In this document: positions 1 through 10,326 of the stretch, piece by piece
Numbering within the stretch: the stretch's first letter is position 1
How the letters are laid out: each line of letters opens with the position of its first letter
Source of the DNA: Caulobacteraceae bacterium
GTDB taxonomy: Bacteria > Pseudomonadota > Alphaproteobacteria > Caulobacterales > Caulobacteraceae
Reading direction: 5' to 3'
Assembly: GCA_947447115.1 (NCBI GenBank)
Contig: CANFKD010000007.1
Span: 1-38,756, forward strand
Length of the DNA: 38,756 nucleotides
The notes under the pieces: generated by a model
The model's input: the letters and a program-made list of their open reading frames with translations, nothing else
What the model was told of the DNA's origin: nothing
The model's database searches: none
Position numbers and translations under genes: made by a program

Positions 1-959
1 AGACCATATTCGCGGCTCTTATCGTCGGCTCTGACGGTCAGCATAGCCTTTGAGACGGTCAAGGCCCCCGGCAGATAGCTGAAATCATAGTTCTGCGCCG
101 AGGCGCCAGAGGCGTTGATCTGATAGGTCCCGACGTTCGAGCCTTGGGTGGCGTCGGTGGCTAGCGATAGGCCGGACAGGACCCCTGCCCCGTCACCATT
201 GCGATAGCCGCTGATTGAGGCGGTCAGGGCCGGATTGGCCAAGCCATATTCGCGGCTCTTGCTATCGGCTTGGACCGTCAGCCGCGCCTTAGTGACCGTC
301 AAGGTTCCCGGCAAATAGCTGAAATCATAGTTGAGCGCCGAGGCGCCGGAGGCCGTGATCATATGGACCCCAACATTGGAGCCTTCGGTTGCGACTGTGG
401 CTACCGAAAGCCCCGATATAACGCCTCCATCGTTACCATTGCGATAGCCGCTGATTGAGGCGGTCAGGGCCGGATTGGCCAAGCCATATTCGCGGCTCTT
501 GCTATCGGCTTGCACCGTCAGCATAGCCTTTGAGACGGTCAAGGTTCCAGGCAGGTAACTGAAGTCATAGTTCTGCGACAAGGCCCCAGAGGCCGTGATC
601 TGATAGGTCCCGACGTTCGTGCCTTGGTTGGCGTCGGTGGCTAGCGATAGGCCGGACAGGACCCCTGCCCCATCACCGTTGCGATAGCCGCTGATCGAGG
701 CGGTCAGGGCGGGATTGGTCAGACCATATTCTCGGCTCTTATCGTCCGCCTTCACTGTCAGCAGGGCCTTGGTAACGGTCAAGGTCCCCGGCAAGTAGCT
801 AAAGTCATAGTTCAGCGCCGAGGCCCCAGAAGCCGTGATCTGGTAGGTCCCGACATTAGAGCCTTGGGTCGCGGCGGTGGACAGCGATAGGCCCGACACG
901 ACCCCCGCCCCATCACCATTGCGATACCGCTGATCGAGGCGGTGAGGCTTGGATTGGCC
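1..959 (-). repeat. Tandem 240-bp (80-aa) MBG-domain coding repeats, units at 1-240, 241-480, 481-720, 721-959 (last one is 239 bp)
   Basis: Same phrase (a[ag][ag]ccatattc[gt]cggctctt...gcgatagccgctgat[tc]gaggcggtcagggc) recurs at 1, 241, 481, 721 and 960; the 960 copy is one base early. Confidence 0.95.
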
Positions 960-3900
960 AAGCCATATTCACGGCTCCTATCGTCGGCGCGCACCGTCAA
1001 CTGTGCCTTAGTGATCGTAAGGACGCCCGGAACGAAACTAAAATCATAATAGTAGGTCAAGGCCGCCAGCGTGCCCCGCGCAATGGCAATCTCATAGGCA
1101 CCGACATTGGAGGTGGAATTGGCCACCGTGCTCAAGACCGGAGCGCCCGAAAAGGCCATGGCCGCCGTGTCGGAGCCATAAAGACCTGAAAAACTGTAGG
1201 CCCCATTCAACCCGGGAACCACAGTCCCATAGGTCATGGTCTGATTATTGGCTTTAAAGACAAGGGTTTGTGTCGGTATGCTTGCATTGATTGTCAAGGT
1301 TCCGGGAAGGAACGTAAAGTCATAGTTGGTCGACGTGGCGCCCGACGCATCTATAGCATAGGTCCCGGACGCAGAGGTGCGCGTGGCCACGGTCGATAGG
1401 CTGAGCCCAGAAACAACGGACGCTGTGTCCCCGTTCAAAAAGCCGCTGATCGATGCCGTGAGGGGCGGATTGTCGAGACTATAGTCCCGGCGCTTGTCAT
1501 CGGCACGCACCGTCAACATGGCCTTGGTGACGGTGAAGGTCGCGGGCACGAAGTCGAAGCTGTAGTAGTTTTTCAAAGCCGCCAAGGTACCGCGCGCGAG
1601 GGTGATGGCATAGGTCCCGACATTGGAGATGGATGAGACCGTGGTGCTGATGGTTGGTGCCCCCGTATAGGCGGTACTGTCGGTCCCGAACAGACGCCCG
1701 GAACTGGAATAGGTCAGGCCCGGCGGCGTCGCGCCATAGGTCATGGTCTTGTTATCGGCGGTGAAGGTGAAGACCTCAAATGGCGAGATATTGGTCCGCG
1801 CCGCCGTGATCTTGCTAAAGTTCGTCCCCATGCCGACAAAGTCGCCATAGCTGGAATAGGTTTTGCCTGTGCCGAGGCGTAGTTCGAGATTGACGGTGCC
1901 GGTCCCGGCATTGATCGACCCGTTGGTGCCAAAGGTGATGTTCGCGTCGCCCGCCTGACGCTGGGCGTCAATTACGCCATTGGCCAATAGATCATTGGCA
2001 ATCAGGGTGACATTGCCATTGTCACTAAAGATCGGCTGATTGATCGTGATCGAGCGTCCCGCCTGCAGGGTCAGGTCACCGCCATTGCCGCTGGGATTAT
2101 CCACGGTCAGGGCCGAGTTGACGGTAATGTCATTGCTGGCCTGAAGCACGAGCCGCGTGCCCGTATCCAGCACCCGCTTTACCGCAGCAGAAGAGATCGT
2201 GAAATCTAGGCCAGGTGCCCGGTCATAGGTCAGGGCGTTGAGGTTGGTCAGGCCCACATAGACCCGGCCAGAGCCTCCGTCGGTGCCTGATGAGGCTACG
2301 AAATCGTTACTATTGAAAAATGTTGGCGTGATGCCAGACGAGCGGGACTGGCCAACGATTGAATTATCGGTGGACACCTTTCCTGAAAAGGGCCCGGACA
2401 CATCGACATAGGTCACAGCACCCGCATCAACGGTGGTCCCATTGTCCCAATAGGGGCTAATAACAACCAATCGATTGTTGGCAAGGGTTCGCAACCCGCC
2501 GCTACTAATGAGGTCGAGAGGTGTGGACCCTACCAGTGAGTTAGCCTCACTAACCTGGCCAACCTTGCCTGTCGCGCCATTACCCCAGGTCACGGCCCCC
2601 TCGCGCCCCCCTGCACTGAGCCCAAAGCGACTGCTCGCGACCAGATAATTACCTCCTGACGTCTCAAAAATACCATTAAAACTGACATTCTCATCGACAG
2701 AACCACCGATCAGTGAGTTCGTTGCGTCGATGACCCCAGAGATACCCGAATTACCGTTCCCCCAAGTGGCGGCACCCACATTGCGCGTGGCTCCGTCGTC
2801 CCAAAAAGGATTAGCAACAACATAGTTGCCATTCTGAAGCACTGTAACGCTATATGAACCGACGCCATCGTCCGCTGAAGATCCAACCAATGAGTTGGAC
2901 AGGCTAACAGTACCAGAAATACCAGATACACCACTGCCCCAAGTCACAGCCCCTGCGTCGGCAAGTAATAAATTATCCCAAAGCGGGCTCATAACGACAT
3001 AGTTGTTGTTCGATTTTAGGACAGAAACGCCGCTAAGCCCAACCTGATCGTTCGCTGTACTGCCAATGAGCGAATTGCTTGCACCGACAACGCCGGTCAA
3101 GGGTGAGGCCCCGTTGACCCAGGTCACGGCCCCAAGCTTGGTGCCTATACCGCCACCCCATTCAGAACTGACGACCACATAGTTGCCATTTCCCAACTGT
3201 ACGATCCCATTCAAACCAACCTGGTCATTGGTGGCGGATCCTACGAGCGAGTTGGAAGTGCTTACCAACCCTATAAGTCTGGTGCCCGCGTTGCTGCCAT
3301 CGCCCCAAGTGACCGCACCCGCGTTGAAGGCCAAGCCATTCTTCCATTTGGGGCTCAGTACGACATAGTTGCCGTTGGTTAGGCCAAAAACCCCACCACT
3401 TCCGATGTAATCCGCACCTGAACCAATAAGTGAATTCGCCGCCGAAACCGTACCCGAGGATGGGCCTGAACCGTCTACCCAAGTCACGGCACCGTTATTG
3501 GCCGCACCCCAACTTGGGCTTACGATAACGTAGTTACCATTTTTCAACGCTACAATCCCGCCCACACCCGTATAGGACAGATTAGCGCCAATCATATCAT
3601 TGATAGAACCACCCACTAACGAATTAAAAGCGTTAACAATACCGGTGGTTCCAACCCGACCATTTCCCCATGTCACAGCTCCATAGTCGATTTCTGTTAG
3701 GCTGAAATCCCATTTAATACTGTTAACAACATAGTGCCCGTTGGTCAGGGCTGTTATGCCCCCGGAACTGACATAGTTATTTCGCGATTCACCAACCAGT
3801 GAATTGGATGAACTGACTGGGCCGACAACGCCTATATTTCCGTTCCCCCAGGTCGCAGCACCGTTATTGCTACTGCCCACAGGCTCCCAGTTGTAACTCG

Positions 3901-6526
3901 ACACGACATAGTTTTTGTTGGTGAGAACCTTTACACCGCCCTTTCCCACTTCATTGGTGGCAAGGGTGCCAACAAGGGAGTTGGTGGCGCTGATCGCGCC
4001 GACAAGGCGAGGGCCAGACGTGCTTCCATTGCCCCAACTGACTGCCCCTGCGTTGCTCGCAGCACCATTGTCCCAACGGCTGCTTACGATAACATAATTA
4101 CCGTCCCCAACCTCCGTCACGCCGTCGCTGCCAATATTGTCATCGAGGGTGGTTCCCACGAGGGAATTGGTACTCGATACCACACCGGTGACCCCTCGGC
4201 TTCCGTCTCCCCAAGTCACGGCCCCCGCCTTGGTAGCCGTCCCGTTATTCCACTGCGACGACGTCACGACATAGTTACCGTTGGACAGCAATGTGATGTC
4301 GGTCCCTCCAACCTGATCATTAGCGGAGGCACCCACCAGCGAATTGGTCGCCGAAACCAAACCCGAAACACCAAGGGCTTCATTTCCCCAGGTCACGGCG
4401 CCAGCGCGTATCGCTGTGCCATTGTTCCAATCGGTGCTGGAGACAACGAAGTTGCCTGAGTTCAACAGATAGATTCCATCGCCTCCGACGCCGTCGCCCG
4501 CCCCGCCCCCATAGAGCGTACTGATCAAGGCTCCAGTCTTGATGTTGTAGACATAGACCGCCCCAGCGTCGGTGGCCCCGAAGTCATCTCCGGTCGAAGT
4601 AACGACCACATTGCCATTGCCGAGATCGGTCACATCAGCCCCAAACAGGTTGCCCGCATTCTGGTTGGGATCGATCAGTTGGTAATGGGGGAACCTCGCG
4701 CTGGCATCGTCGATGGTCAGGTTGCGCGGGTCGAGCAGAAGGCGTCCCGCTGCGCCCTTCAAGGCTGAGGCGTCAGCGGTACCGCCATAGACCACGTCGC
4801 CCTTGGATGAGAGTTCGATCAGGCCGCCGTTGCCGCCCATCCGCCCGCCCTTGGCCAGAACGCTGCCCCAAGCGCGGGTCCGGCTGTTGGACCAGACATC
4901 AATCGTGCCGCCATGTCCGGCAATCAGCGACGAGGCCTCGAGCCGCGTATCGGGCGACAGTTCCACAGTTCGGGCACTGATGACGGGCGAACCGGCGCTA
5001 TCCAGACTGTGACCGATCCGGATCGTGCCACCGTTTGAGATGCCGTCAGCATTGAGCTTGGCGGCCACCAGATTGATATCGCCGCCCAGCACCGAGATAT
5101 CACCCCCCTGCCCCCAAAGGCCGGTGGCGAAAAGCCTACCTGACGAGAACAGGGACTGGCCCTCTCCGGTACCGGACGAGAGGGAGGCCTGCCCCCCCGC
5201 CTTACCGCTGGCATCGATAAGCGAGGCTGTGGTGGCGATTAGGCGCGATTGGGCCGCAACCGTGATCTGCCCGCCGATGCCCTGCTCGCCCCGAGCGCTG
5301 ATCTGACCGAAATGGGCCAAGCGGTCGGCCGACACCGAGATGGTCCCGCCCCTTTGCGCGCCATTGGCCTGAAGGTCACCGCCGATACTGCCGACCTCGC
5401 CGCTGGTAAGGGACAGCCATCCGCCTCGCTTACCCCCATTGGCGGTGATCTGACCCGTTAGGCTCAAGGCCCCGTCGGTCTGGAGGGTCGCTGTTCCGCC
5501 CTCCACCTCGCCGTTCAGATTGATATTGCCGCCGATCTCGGCCGCGCTGGCCTTGAGGCTGAGGCTCCCACCCTGCCCTGTACCAGACAGATCTAGGTGG
5601 GCGCTCTGGTCAATCTGCACCTTGCCGTCGGTCTCGATGGTCAGGGACGAGGCCGTCAGGGTCACTGTGCCATCAGGGTTTTGAACCACCCCGCCCGCCC
5701 GGCGTTGATCGCTGATGCGCACGGCATCATTGACCACCTCGCGCGCCGCCTTGGCCGACAGATAGACGGAGCCTCCCCGCGCATCGATGATGCCGCGATT
5801 GTCGACCAGTGCGCCTGTGGTTTGGCCCGCCTCATCGGTCTGGGACTGACTAACCGCCTCGCCCAACTGGAACCGGATGAGATTGTCTCCGGCCATATCC
5901 AACGTGAAGGTTTGGGCGCCGCCGATCAGCACCGTGCCCAGATGGGCCCGAAGGATCCCACTGTTGGAGACGTGAGGCGCGACAAAGGCGGCCAGACCCG
6001 CATCCTTGATCGTCAGAGTGCCCTCATTGACGATCTGGGCATCGGCCTTAACCTTAGCATCGAAGCTATAGCGGCTGTTCATGAAGTTCTGGTTGGTGAT
6101 GTCCGCCGTCGAGACGACGAGGCCTGCCACATCGACCTTGGCCCCCTTGCCAAAGACCATGCCATTGGGATTGACGAAGAACAGTTGGCCATTGGCCTCA
6201 AGCCGCCCAAGGATCGAGGAGACCTCGGAGCCGGTGACCCGGTTCAGGGCGATGGCGCTCGCCGAGGGCTGAATGAACTGAGCCGCGCCATCCTTGGCCA
6301 CGCCAAAGGATCGCCAATCGATGATCATCTTCTGGGAGGTCTGGTTGACGGTCAAAGACGATGTCCCCTGCCCCACAATGGTGCCTGATCCGGCCACGAC
6401 CGTGCCACCTGAAGCGCTCGGAACCGCCTGGGCTCGCGCCTGCGCCGTCATCAGGGTCAAGAGCGCTGTGCCGCACAAGAGCAGGTCGCGCCATTGAGCA
6501 GCAGGCCGGTTGGATGATCTGGGCAT
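1..6526 (-). CDS. Giant two-partner secretion exoprotein (TpsA, filamentous haemagglutinin-like) with MBG-type repeats; partial, continues beyond left edge, apparent 1-nt frameshift near 926/927
   Basis: ORF 812..6544(-); a better start is ATG at 6526 (MPRSSNRPAAQWRDLLLCGTALLTLMTAQARAQAVP, signal peptide) preceded by GGAGATC. N-terminal TPS/haemagglutination domain motifs (VNQTSQKMIIDWRSFGVAKDGAAQFIQPSASAIALNRVTG...GRLEANGQLFFVNPNGMVFG). C-terminal MBG-like repeats (LTVRADDKSREYGL.NPALTASISGYRNGDGAGVLSGLSL...NYDFSYLPGTLTVTKA) continue in the shifted frame from about 926 to position 1. Confidence 0.88.
2330..4480 (-). repeat. 12-copy degenerate tandem repeat of ~174-180 bp (58-60 aa) inside TpsA
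   Basis: Protein repeat consensus NSLVGS..DQVG..GV..L.NGNYVV.SP.WDNG....AGAVTWGNG..G..G.VS..; 12 NS[LI][VI]G anchors counted in the translation. Confidence 0.9.
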
Positions 6527-6540
6527 GAACGATCTCCGTC

Positions 6541-8253
6541 TCAATGTTTGTAACCAAGGGTGAAGAACCAGCGCCCGTCGCGCGGCATGGCTGGCGCGGG
6601 GTTTTCTTGTGGGCGGGCATATTGGATATCGAGGCTCAAGCCAGCGGGGGCGGCCAAGCGAAGGCCAAGGCCTGCTGAAGTCGCAATGGCCTCGCGCACC
6701 TCGCCATATTCGAGTGGGCCGTTCTGACCGATGCGCGCGCCATCCGCGAAAATATAGGGAGCGATCGTAAACCGTGAGATCTGAAAAGGCTTGGACAGCT
6801 CAACCGAGGCCTTGAGGCAGCTATCGCCGCCCAAAAGGCCTGTATCGAAGCCACGGCCATAGATCTGTCCGCCGAAGGAACATTCGGCGCTGGCCCAAAG
6901 GCTGTGACCGCGCGTGACCACCTGCCCTGCAATATCAACGGCAAGGTCCATGCGCCGAACCGGCTGACGCCGATAGAGCCGCGCGGTAAGATAGGAGGCC
7001 TCAGCAGAACCATAGGAGCGACTGCGAAGTGGATTGTCGCTGTCGGTCGCCTCAAGCCCGGTCAGGCCCTTGACGTAAGACAGTTCGAGCAGCGAGCTGG
7101 CGCCCGAGCGGTCGGCCCAGTCATAGCTCAGCCCCGCCTCAACCGTGCGTACGCGGTCCTTGATTAGCGTCGCGCCGAACAGGTCGCTGGAACTGTCGAG
7201 CGCGGCGAGATCGAGATTGAGATAGAGGCTCTTGGCCCGCGTGCGGTAGAGCGGCACCTGCGCGCCGAGCCTCGCGGTTCGCTCCAGCCCCTCAAACTCC
7301 AGCGCCTTCAAGAACCCGTTCGCGGCCTCGGTCTTGGCCTGAGACAGGGTCAGATGGACCCGCGACAGGCTATTGCCAATCGGGGCGCTATAACCGATGG
7401 CGCGGTAGTCATAGGCCCCGTCGATCCGGCTGCGCCGATAGGACAGATCCAAGCGGTCACCGATCAGGGCCATGGAATTGGCAGAGGCCGTTAGGGTCGC
7501 TTGCTTCGACCCGAACTCTGGCCTCAGTCGGTTATCGCCCGAGGCCTCGACCTCTAGTCCTTGGGTGTCGACCACCACCAACAGATCCGCCGCACCCTCT
7601 ACCGCTTTCGATGGGCGGATGATGATGGAGGGCGTAATACCGCTGAGGTCATCAATGCCAAGGATGGAGCGCTCAAGGTCGTAGGTCCGAACCGGACCGG
7701 ATTGAACCACGCGCCGCAAGCGCTTGCGGAGCGTTTCGGCGATGCGGGTCGCGCGATAAACGGAGAGTTTGCGTTTAAACTCAACAGAGATTTGATCGAT
7801 CCGCCCCTCAATGACCGTGAGATGAACCACGCCATCGACGACCGTCTGAACGGGCACGATCGCCACCGCCAGCGCATAGCCCCGCTCGGCATAGAGGGCT
7901 GAAATCCGATCCGCGAGACCCGTGAGCTCCGATAATTTCACCAACCGGCTAGCCAGTGGCGCGGTAAGGGCGGCCTGTTCCGCAGCGCTCAGCTCCGTTG
8001 AGCCATCTATCTGGATGCGGTCTACGAGAAATGAAGGATCAACGGCTGGCGCTTGAGCATTGGGTCGTTCGATCTTGAAAGGGGCTGGAATTCGGCTGCG
8101 CGGGAGGACGGGCCTTTGCGTCTCAGGACCTATCCTATGGACCGGCGGTACCGGTAGAGTTTGACAATAGGCGCGGTTGTTTAACCCTAGGGGCAATAGG
8201 CTGATAAGGCTCCAAACAGCTAATCGCATCACTATTGAATTCACGAACCGCAC
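6541..8253 (-). CDS. Two-partner secretion transporter (TpsB; FhaC/ShlB/HecB family, POTRA + outer-membrane beta-barrel)
   Basis: FLVDRIQIDGSTELSAAEQAAL...YAERGYALAVAIVPVQTVVDGVVHLTVIEGRI (POTRA); C-terminal barrel ending in aromatic-rich RWFFTLGYKH. Directly upstream of tpsA. Listed GTG start 8253; ATG at 8229 is an alternative. Confidence 0.9.
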   Translation of the reverse strand: MRFVNSIVMRLAVWSLISLLPLGLNNRAYCQTLPVPPVHRIGPETQRPVLPRSRIPAPFKIERPNAQAPAVDPSFLVDRIQIDGSTELSAAEQAALTAPLASRLVKLSELTGLADRISALYAERGYALAVAIVPVQTVVDGVVHLTVIEGRIDQISVEFKRKLSVYRATRIAETLRKRLRRVVQSGPVRTYDLERSILGIDDLSGITPSIIIRPSKAVEGAADLLVVVDTQGLEVEASGDNRLRPEFGSKQATLTASANSMALIGDRLDLSYRRSRIDGAYDYRAIGYSAPIGNSLSRVHLTLSQAKTEAANGFLKALEFEGLERTARLGAQVPLYRTRAKSLYLNLDLAALDSSSDLFGATLIKDRVRTVEAGLSYDWADRSGASSLLELSYVKGLTGLEATDSDNPLRSRSYGSAEASYLTARLYRRQPVRRMDLAVDIAGQVVTRGHSLWASAECSFGGQIYGRGFDTGLLGGDSCLKASVELSKPFQISRFTIAPYIFADGARIGQNGPLEYGEVREAIATSAGLGLRLAAPAGLSLDIQYARPQENPAPAMPRDGRWFFTLGYKH

Positions 8254-8503
8254 TCAAAGATGAATCGTTTTGCGATTTAAAATAGTAAATCATGAAAAGC
8301 CATTTAAGAAAGTAACGATTGAGTTGTTTGGGTTCGCAAATGACAAAAATGTCGCTAAATCAATATCTGTGACTACTCAACAAACTAGAATGGTTCGAAA
8401 GGGGTACAGAAATCCATACTGAGCAGCCAGATTGGCTCTTGCCGGACGCTGCAAAAACAGCGTTTGATCGGGCGATTAGAAACCCTTGAGAAAGATCCCA
8501 ACG

Positions 8504-8812
8504 ATGAAGAAGATGATCCTCGCGAGCTTGGCTGGTCTGTCGATCGCATTTGCCGCCGGCGCTGCTCTGGCAGACGATAAGCTAACGGTTGATGCGACCC
8601 CGATTGCTGACCTGGCCGCTAAGCCTGAGACCAAGGCCATTTTGGACAAAGATCTTCCTGGCCTGACCGCTCACCCTGCCTTCGATCAGTTCAAAGCCAT
8701 GACGCTCAAGGCGCTTCAGCCCATGAGTGGTGGTAACCTCACCGATGAGCAGCTGGCCGCTGTGCAGGCTGATCTGGATGCTTTGGCCAAGAAAGACACG
8801 ACGTCTCGCTAA
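8504..8812 (+). CDS. Small secreted/periplasmic protein of unknown function
   Basis: ATG 8504 gives MKKMILASLAGLSIAFAAGAALADDK signal peptide; a hairpin follows the gene. Confidence 0.75.
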   Translation: MKKMILASLAGLSIAFAAGAALADDKLTVDATPIADLAAKPETKAILDKDLPGLTAHPAFDQFKAMTLKALQPMSGGNLTDEQLAAVQADLDALAKKDTTSR

Positions 8813-8851
8813 AAACCGTCAGCGGTTGAACTGTTCAATCGCCATCTAACC

Positions 8852-8893
8852 GAGGCCCTCTTCACAGTGATCTGTGGCGGGGGCCTTTGATTT
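8852..8893 (+). terminator. Probable rho-independent terminator after the small secreted protein gene
   Basis: gaggccctcttCACAGtgatCTGTGgcgggggcctttgatttt: nested inverted repeat followed by a short T-rich tract. Confidence 0.65.
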
Positions 8894-8988
8894 TGGAAGG
8901 GGGGCAACGCCCCGCCCCTCGGGCTACCAATCCGTTAGGATTGATGCGCAATAAGTAATATACACTATATATAAAACGCGCAGAATTT

Positions 8989-9894
8989 ATGGGGCGGATG
9001 ATCATGGACCAAGTTACTCAACTCAGCATTCTCAAAAAATTTGAGATCGAGCAGGCGGATATAGATCGCGTCCGCGCGGTTGGGCCCCAGCTGATGTTGG
9101 AGATCAACGACCATCTCGCTTCATTTTATGAATGGATGGCGAACCACGACGAATACCAAATCTTTTTTGCCAATAGCCCCGACCGTTTGAACCGGGTTCA
9201 AGCCATGCAGGCCGCCTATTGGCGCACCTTCTTCGAAGCCAACCTCACAGCGGCCTGGTTTGAAGAACGCAAGCATGTCGGAGCCGTCCACGCCCATATT
9301 GACCTACCCAACGATATCTATTTCGCCGGTGTCTCATTCTCGGCAAAGTCACTCATCGACCGGCTCAGGAAATTGGGCAAATCCGTGAAGGATATGGACG
9401 CGACGGTGGATTCGATCACCAAGCTCATCTTCTTGGACTCCTTTGTCGTCATCGACGAGATTGCGCGCATCAACCGAGAAAAGATTGCGGCCGGCAGCAA
9501 GGCTTTGCTCGAGATGTCGACGCCTGTAACCCCGATCTGGGAAGGGATTCTTCTCCTGCCCCTTCTGGGTATCATCGATTCAGAGCGCACCCGCGACATC
9601 ATGACCAAGACCCTCACCAAGATTGGTGAGACACGAGCCAAGGTCTTCGTGCTCGATATTAGCGGCGTCAGTGCGATGGACACAGCGGTGGCCAACCAAC
9701 TGATCAAGATCACCAAGGCGACCCAGTTCATGGGCTGCGAAACCATCATTTCGGGGGTTTCGCCGACGATCGCCCAGACCCTTGTCGAGCTCGGCGTCAA
9801 TATTGGCGACGTTCGGACGACCGCAACCCTGCGAGATTCCTTCGAGCTAGCCCTGCGCGCTGCGGGTGTTGGGCTGCAAACCCTTGGGTCCTAA
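8989..9894 (+). CDS. rsbR: RsbR-like stressosome sensor: N-terminal globin-coupled-sensor-type globin + C-terminal STAS
   Basis: Globin segment RKHVGAVHAHIDLPNDIYFAGVSF fits the GCS proximal-His pattern (IGxxHxxIGLxxxxY). STAS segment VFVLDISGVSAMDTAVANQLIKITKATQFMGCETIISGVSPTIAQTLVELG carries both RsbR-type Thr positions. Start may be ATG 9004. Confidence 0.88.
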   Translation: MGRMIMDQVTQLSILKKFEIEQADIDRVRAVGPQLMLEINDHLASFYEWMANHDEYQIFFANSPDRLNRVQAMQAAYWRTFFEANLTAAWFEERKHVGAVHAHIDLPNDIYFAGVSFSAKSLIDRLRKLGKSVKDMDATVDSITKLIFLDSFVVIDEIARINREKIAAGSKALLEMSTPVTPIWEGILLLPLLGIIDSERTRDIMTKTLTKIGETRAKVFVLDISGVSAMDTAVANQLIKITKATQFMGCETIISGVSPTIAQTLVELGVNIGDVRTTATLRDSFELALRAAGVGLQTLGS

Positions 9895-9937
9895 GCCAAC
9901 CTCATCCCATCAAGATATCCAGAGAGACTAGGCTCAC

Positions 9938-10324
9938 ATGTCCGACCTCGATCTAAAGGCCAGCGCCTCCAGAAGCGTCACCTCAACGCGGATCAGCGAC
10001 TGCTTGATCGTGACCGTGCCTGACGATCTGGGGGGTGCCCAGATGGAAGTCCTGCGTGATGTGACCCTGAAGGCCATTCACGGTGTTTCAACGCGCGCCG
10101 TGATCTTTGAACTGAGCAGCCTAAGGTTCCTCGATAGCGAGGAATTTAACGGTTTAAAGTCGATCGCTCACATGACGCAAAGACTGGGTTCAGCGTCGAT
10201 TTTTGTCGGTTTACACCCCGGCATCGTCGCCCATCTGGTCCAAGCCGATGCAGATTTGGGTGGCATTAAAGCCGAATTGGGTTTGAGCGAAGCCCTCCGC
10301 TCCCTGTCGGTTGGGCTGGGCTAG
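9938..10324 (+). CDS. rsbS: RsbS-like single STAS-domain stressosome scaffold protein
   Basis: Short STAS protein with AVIFELSSLRFLDSEEFNGLKSIAHMTQRLG; Ser in the LDS position; directly between rsbR and the rsbT-like gene. Confidence 0.85.
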   Translation: MSDLDLKASASRSVTSTRISDCLIVTVPDDLGGAQMEVLRDVTLKAIHGVSTRAVIFELSSLRFLDSEEFNGLKSIAHMTQRLGSASIFVGLHPGIVAHLVQADADLGGIKAELGLSEALRSLSVGLG

Positions 10325-10326
10325 CC

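Noticed and set aside
270-458. 62-aa plus-strand ORF
   Set aside because: Lies within MBG repeats that code on the minus strand.
1-4700. Periodic repeats considered as a possible CRISPR array
   Set aside because: Periods are 240 bp and ~176 bp, both (near) multiples of three, encode recognisable protein repeats, and have no short-repeat/unique-spacer pattern.
5597-6388. 263-aa plus-strand ORF
   Set aside because: Antisense to the conserved TPS domain of TpsA; shadow ORF.
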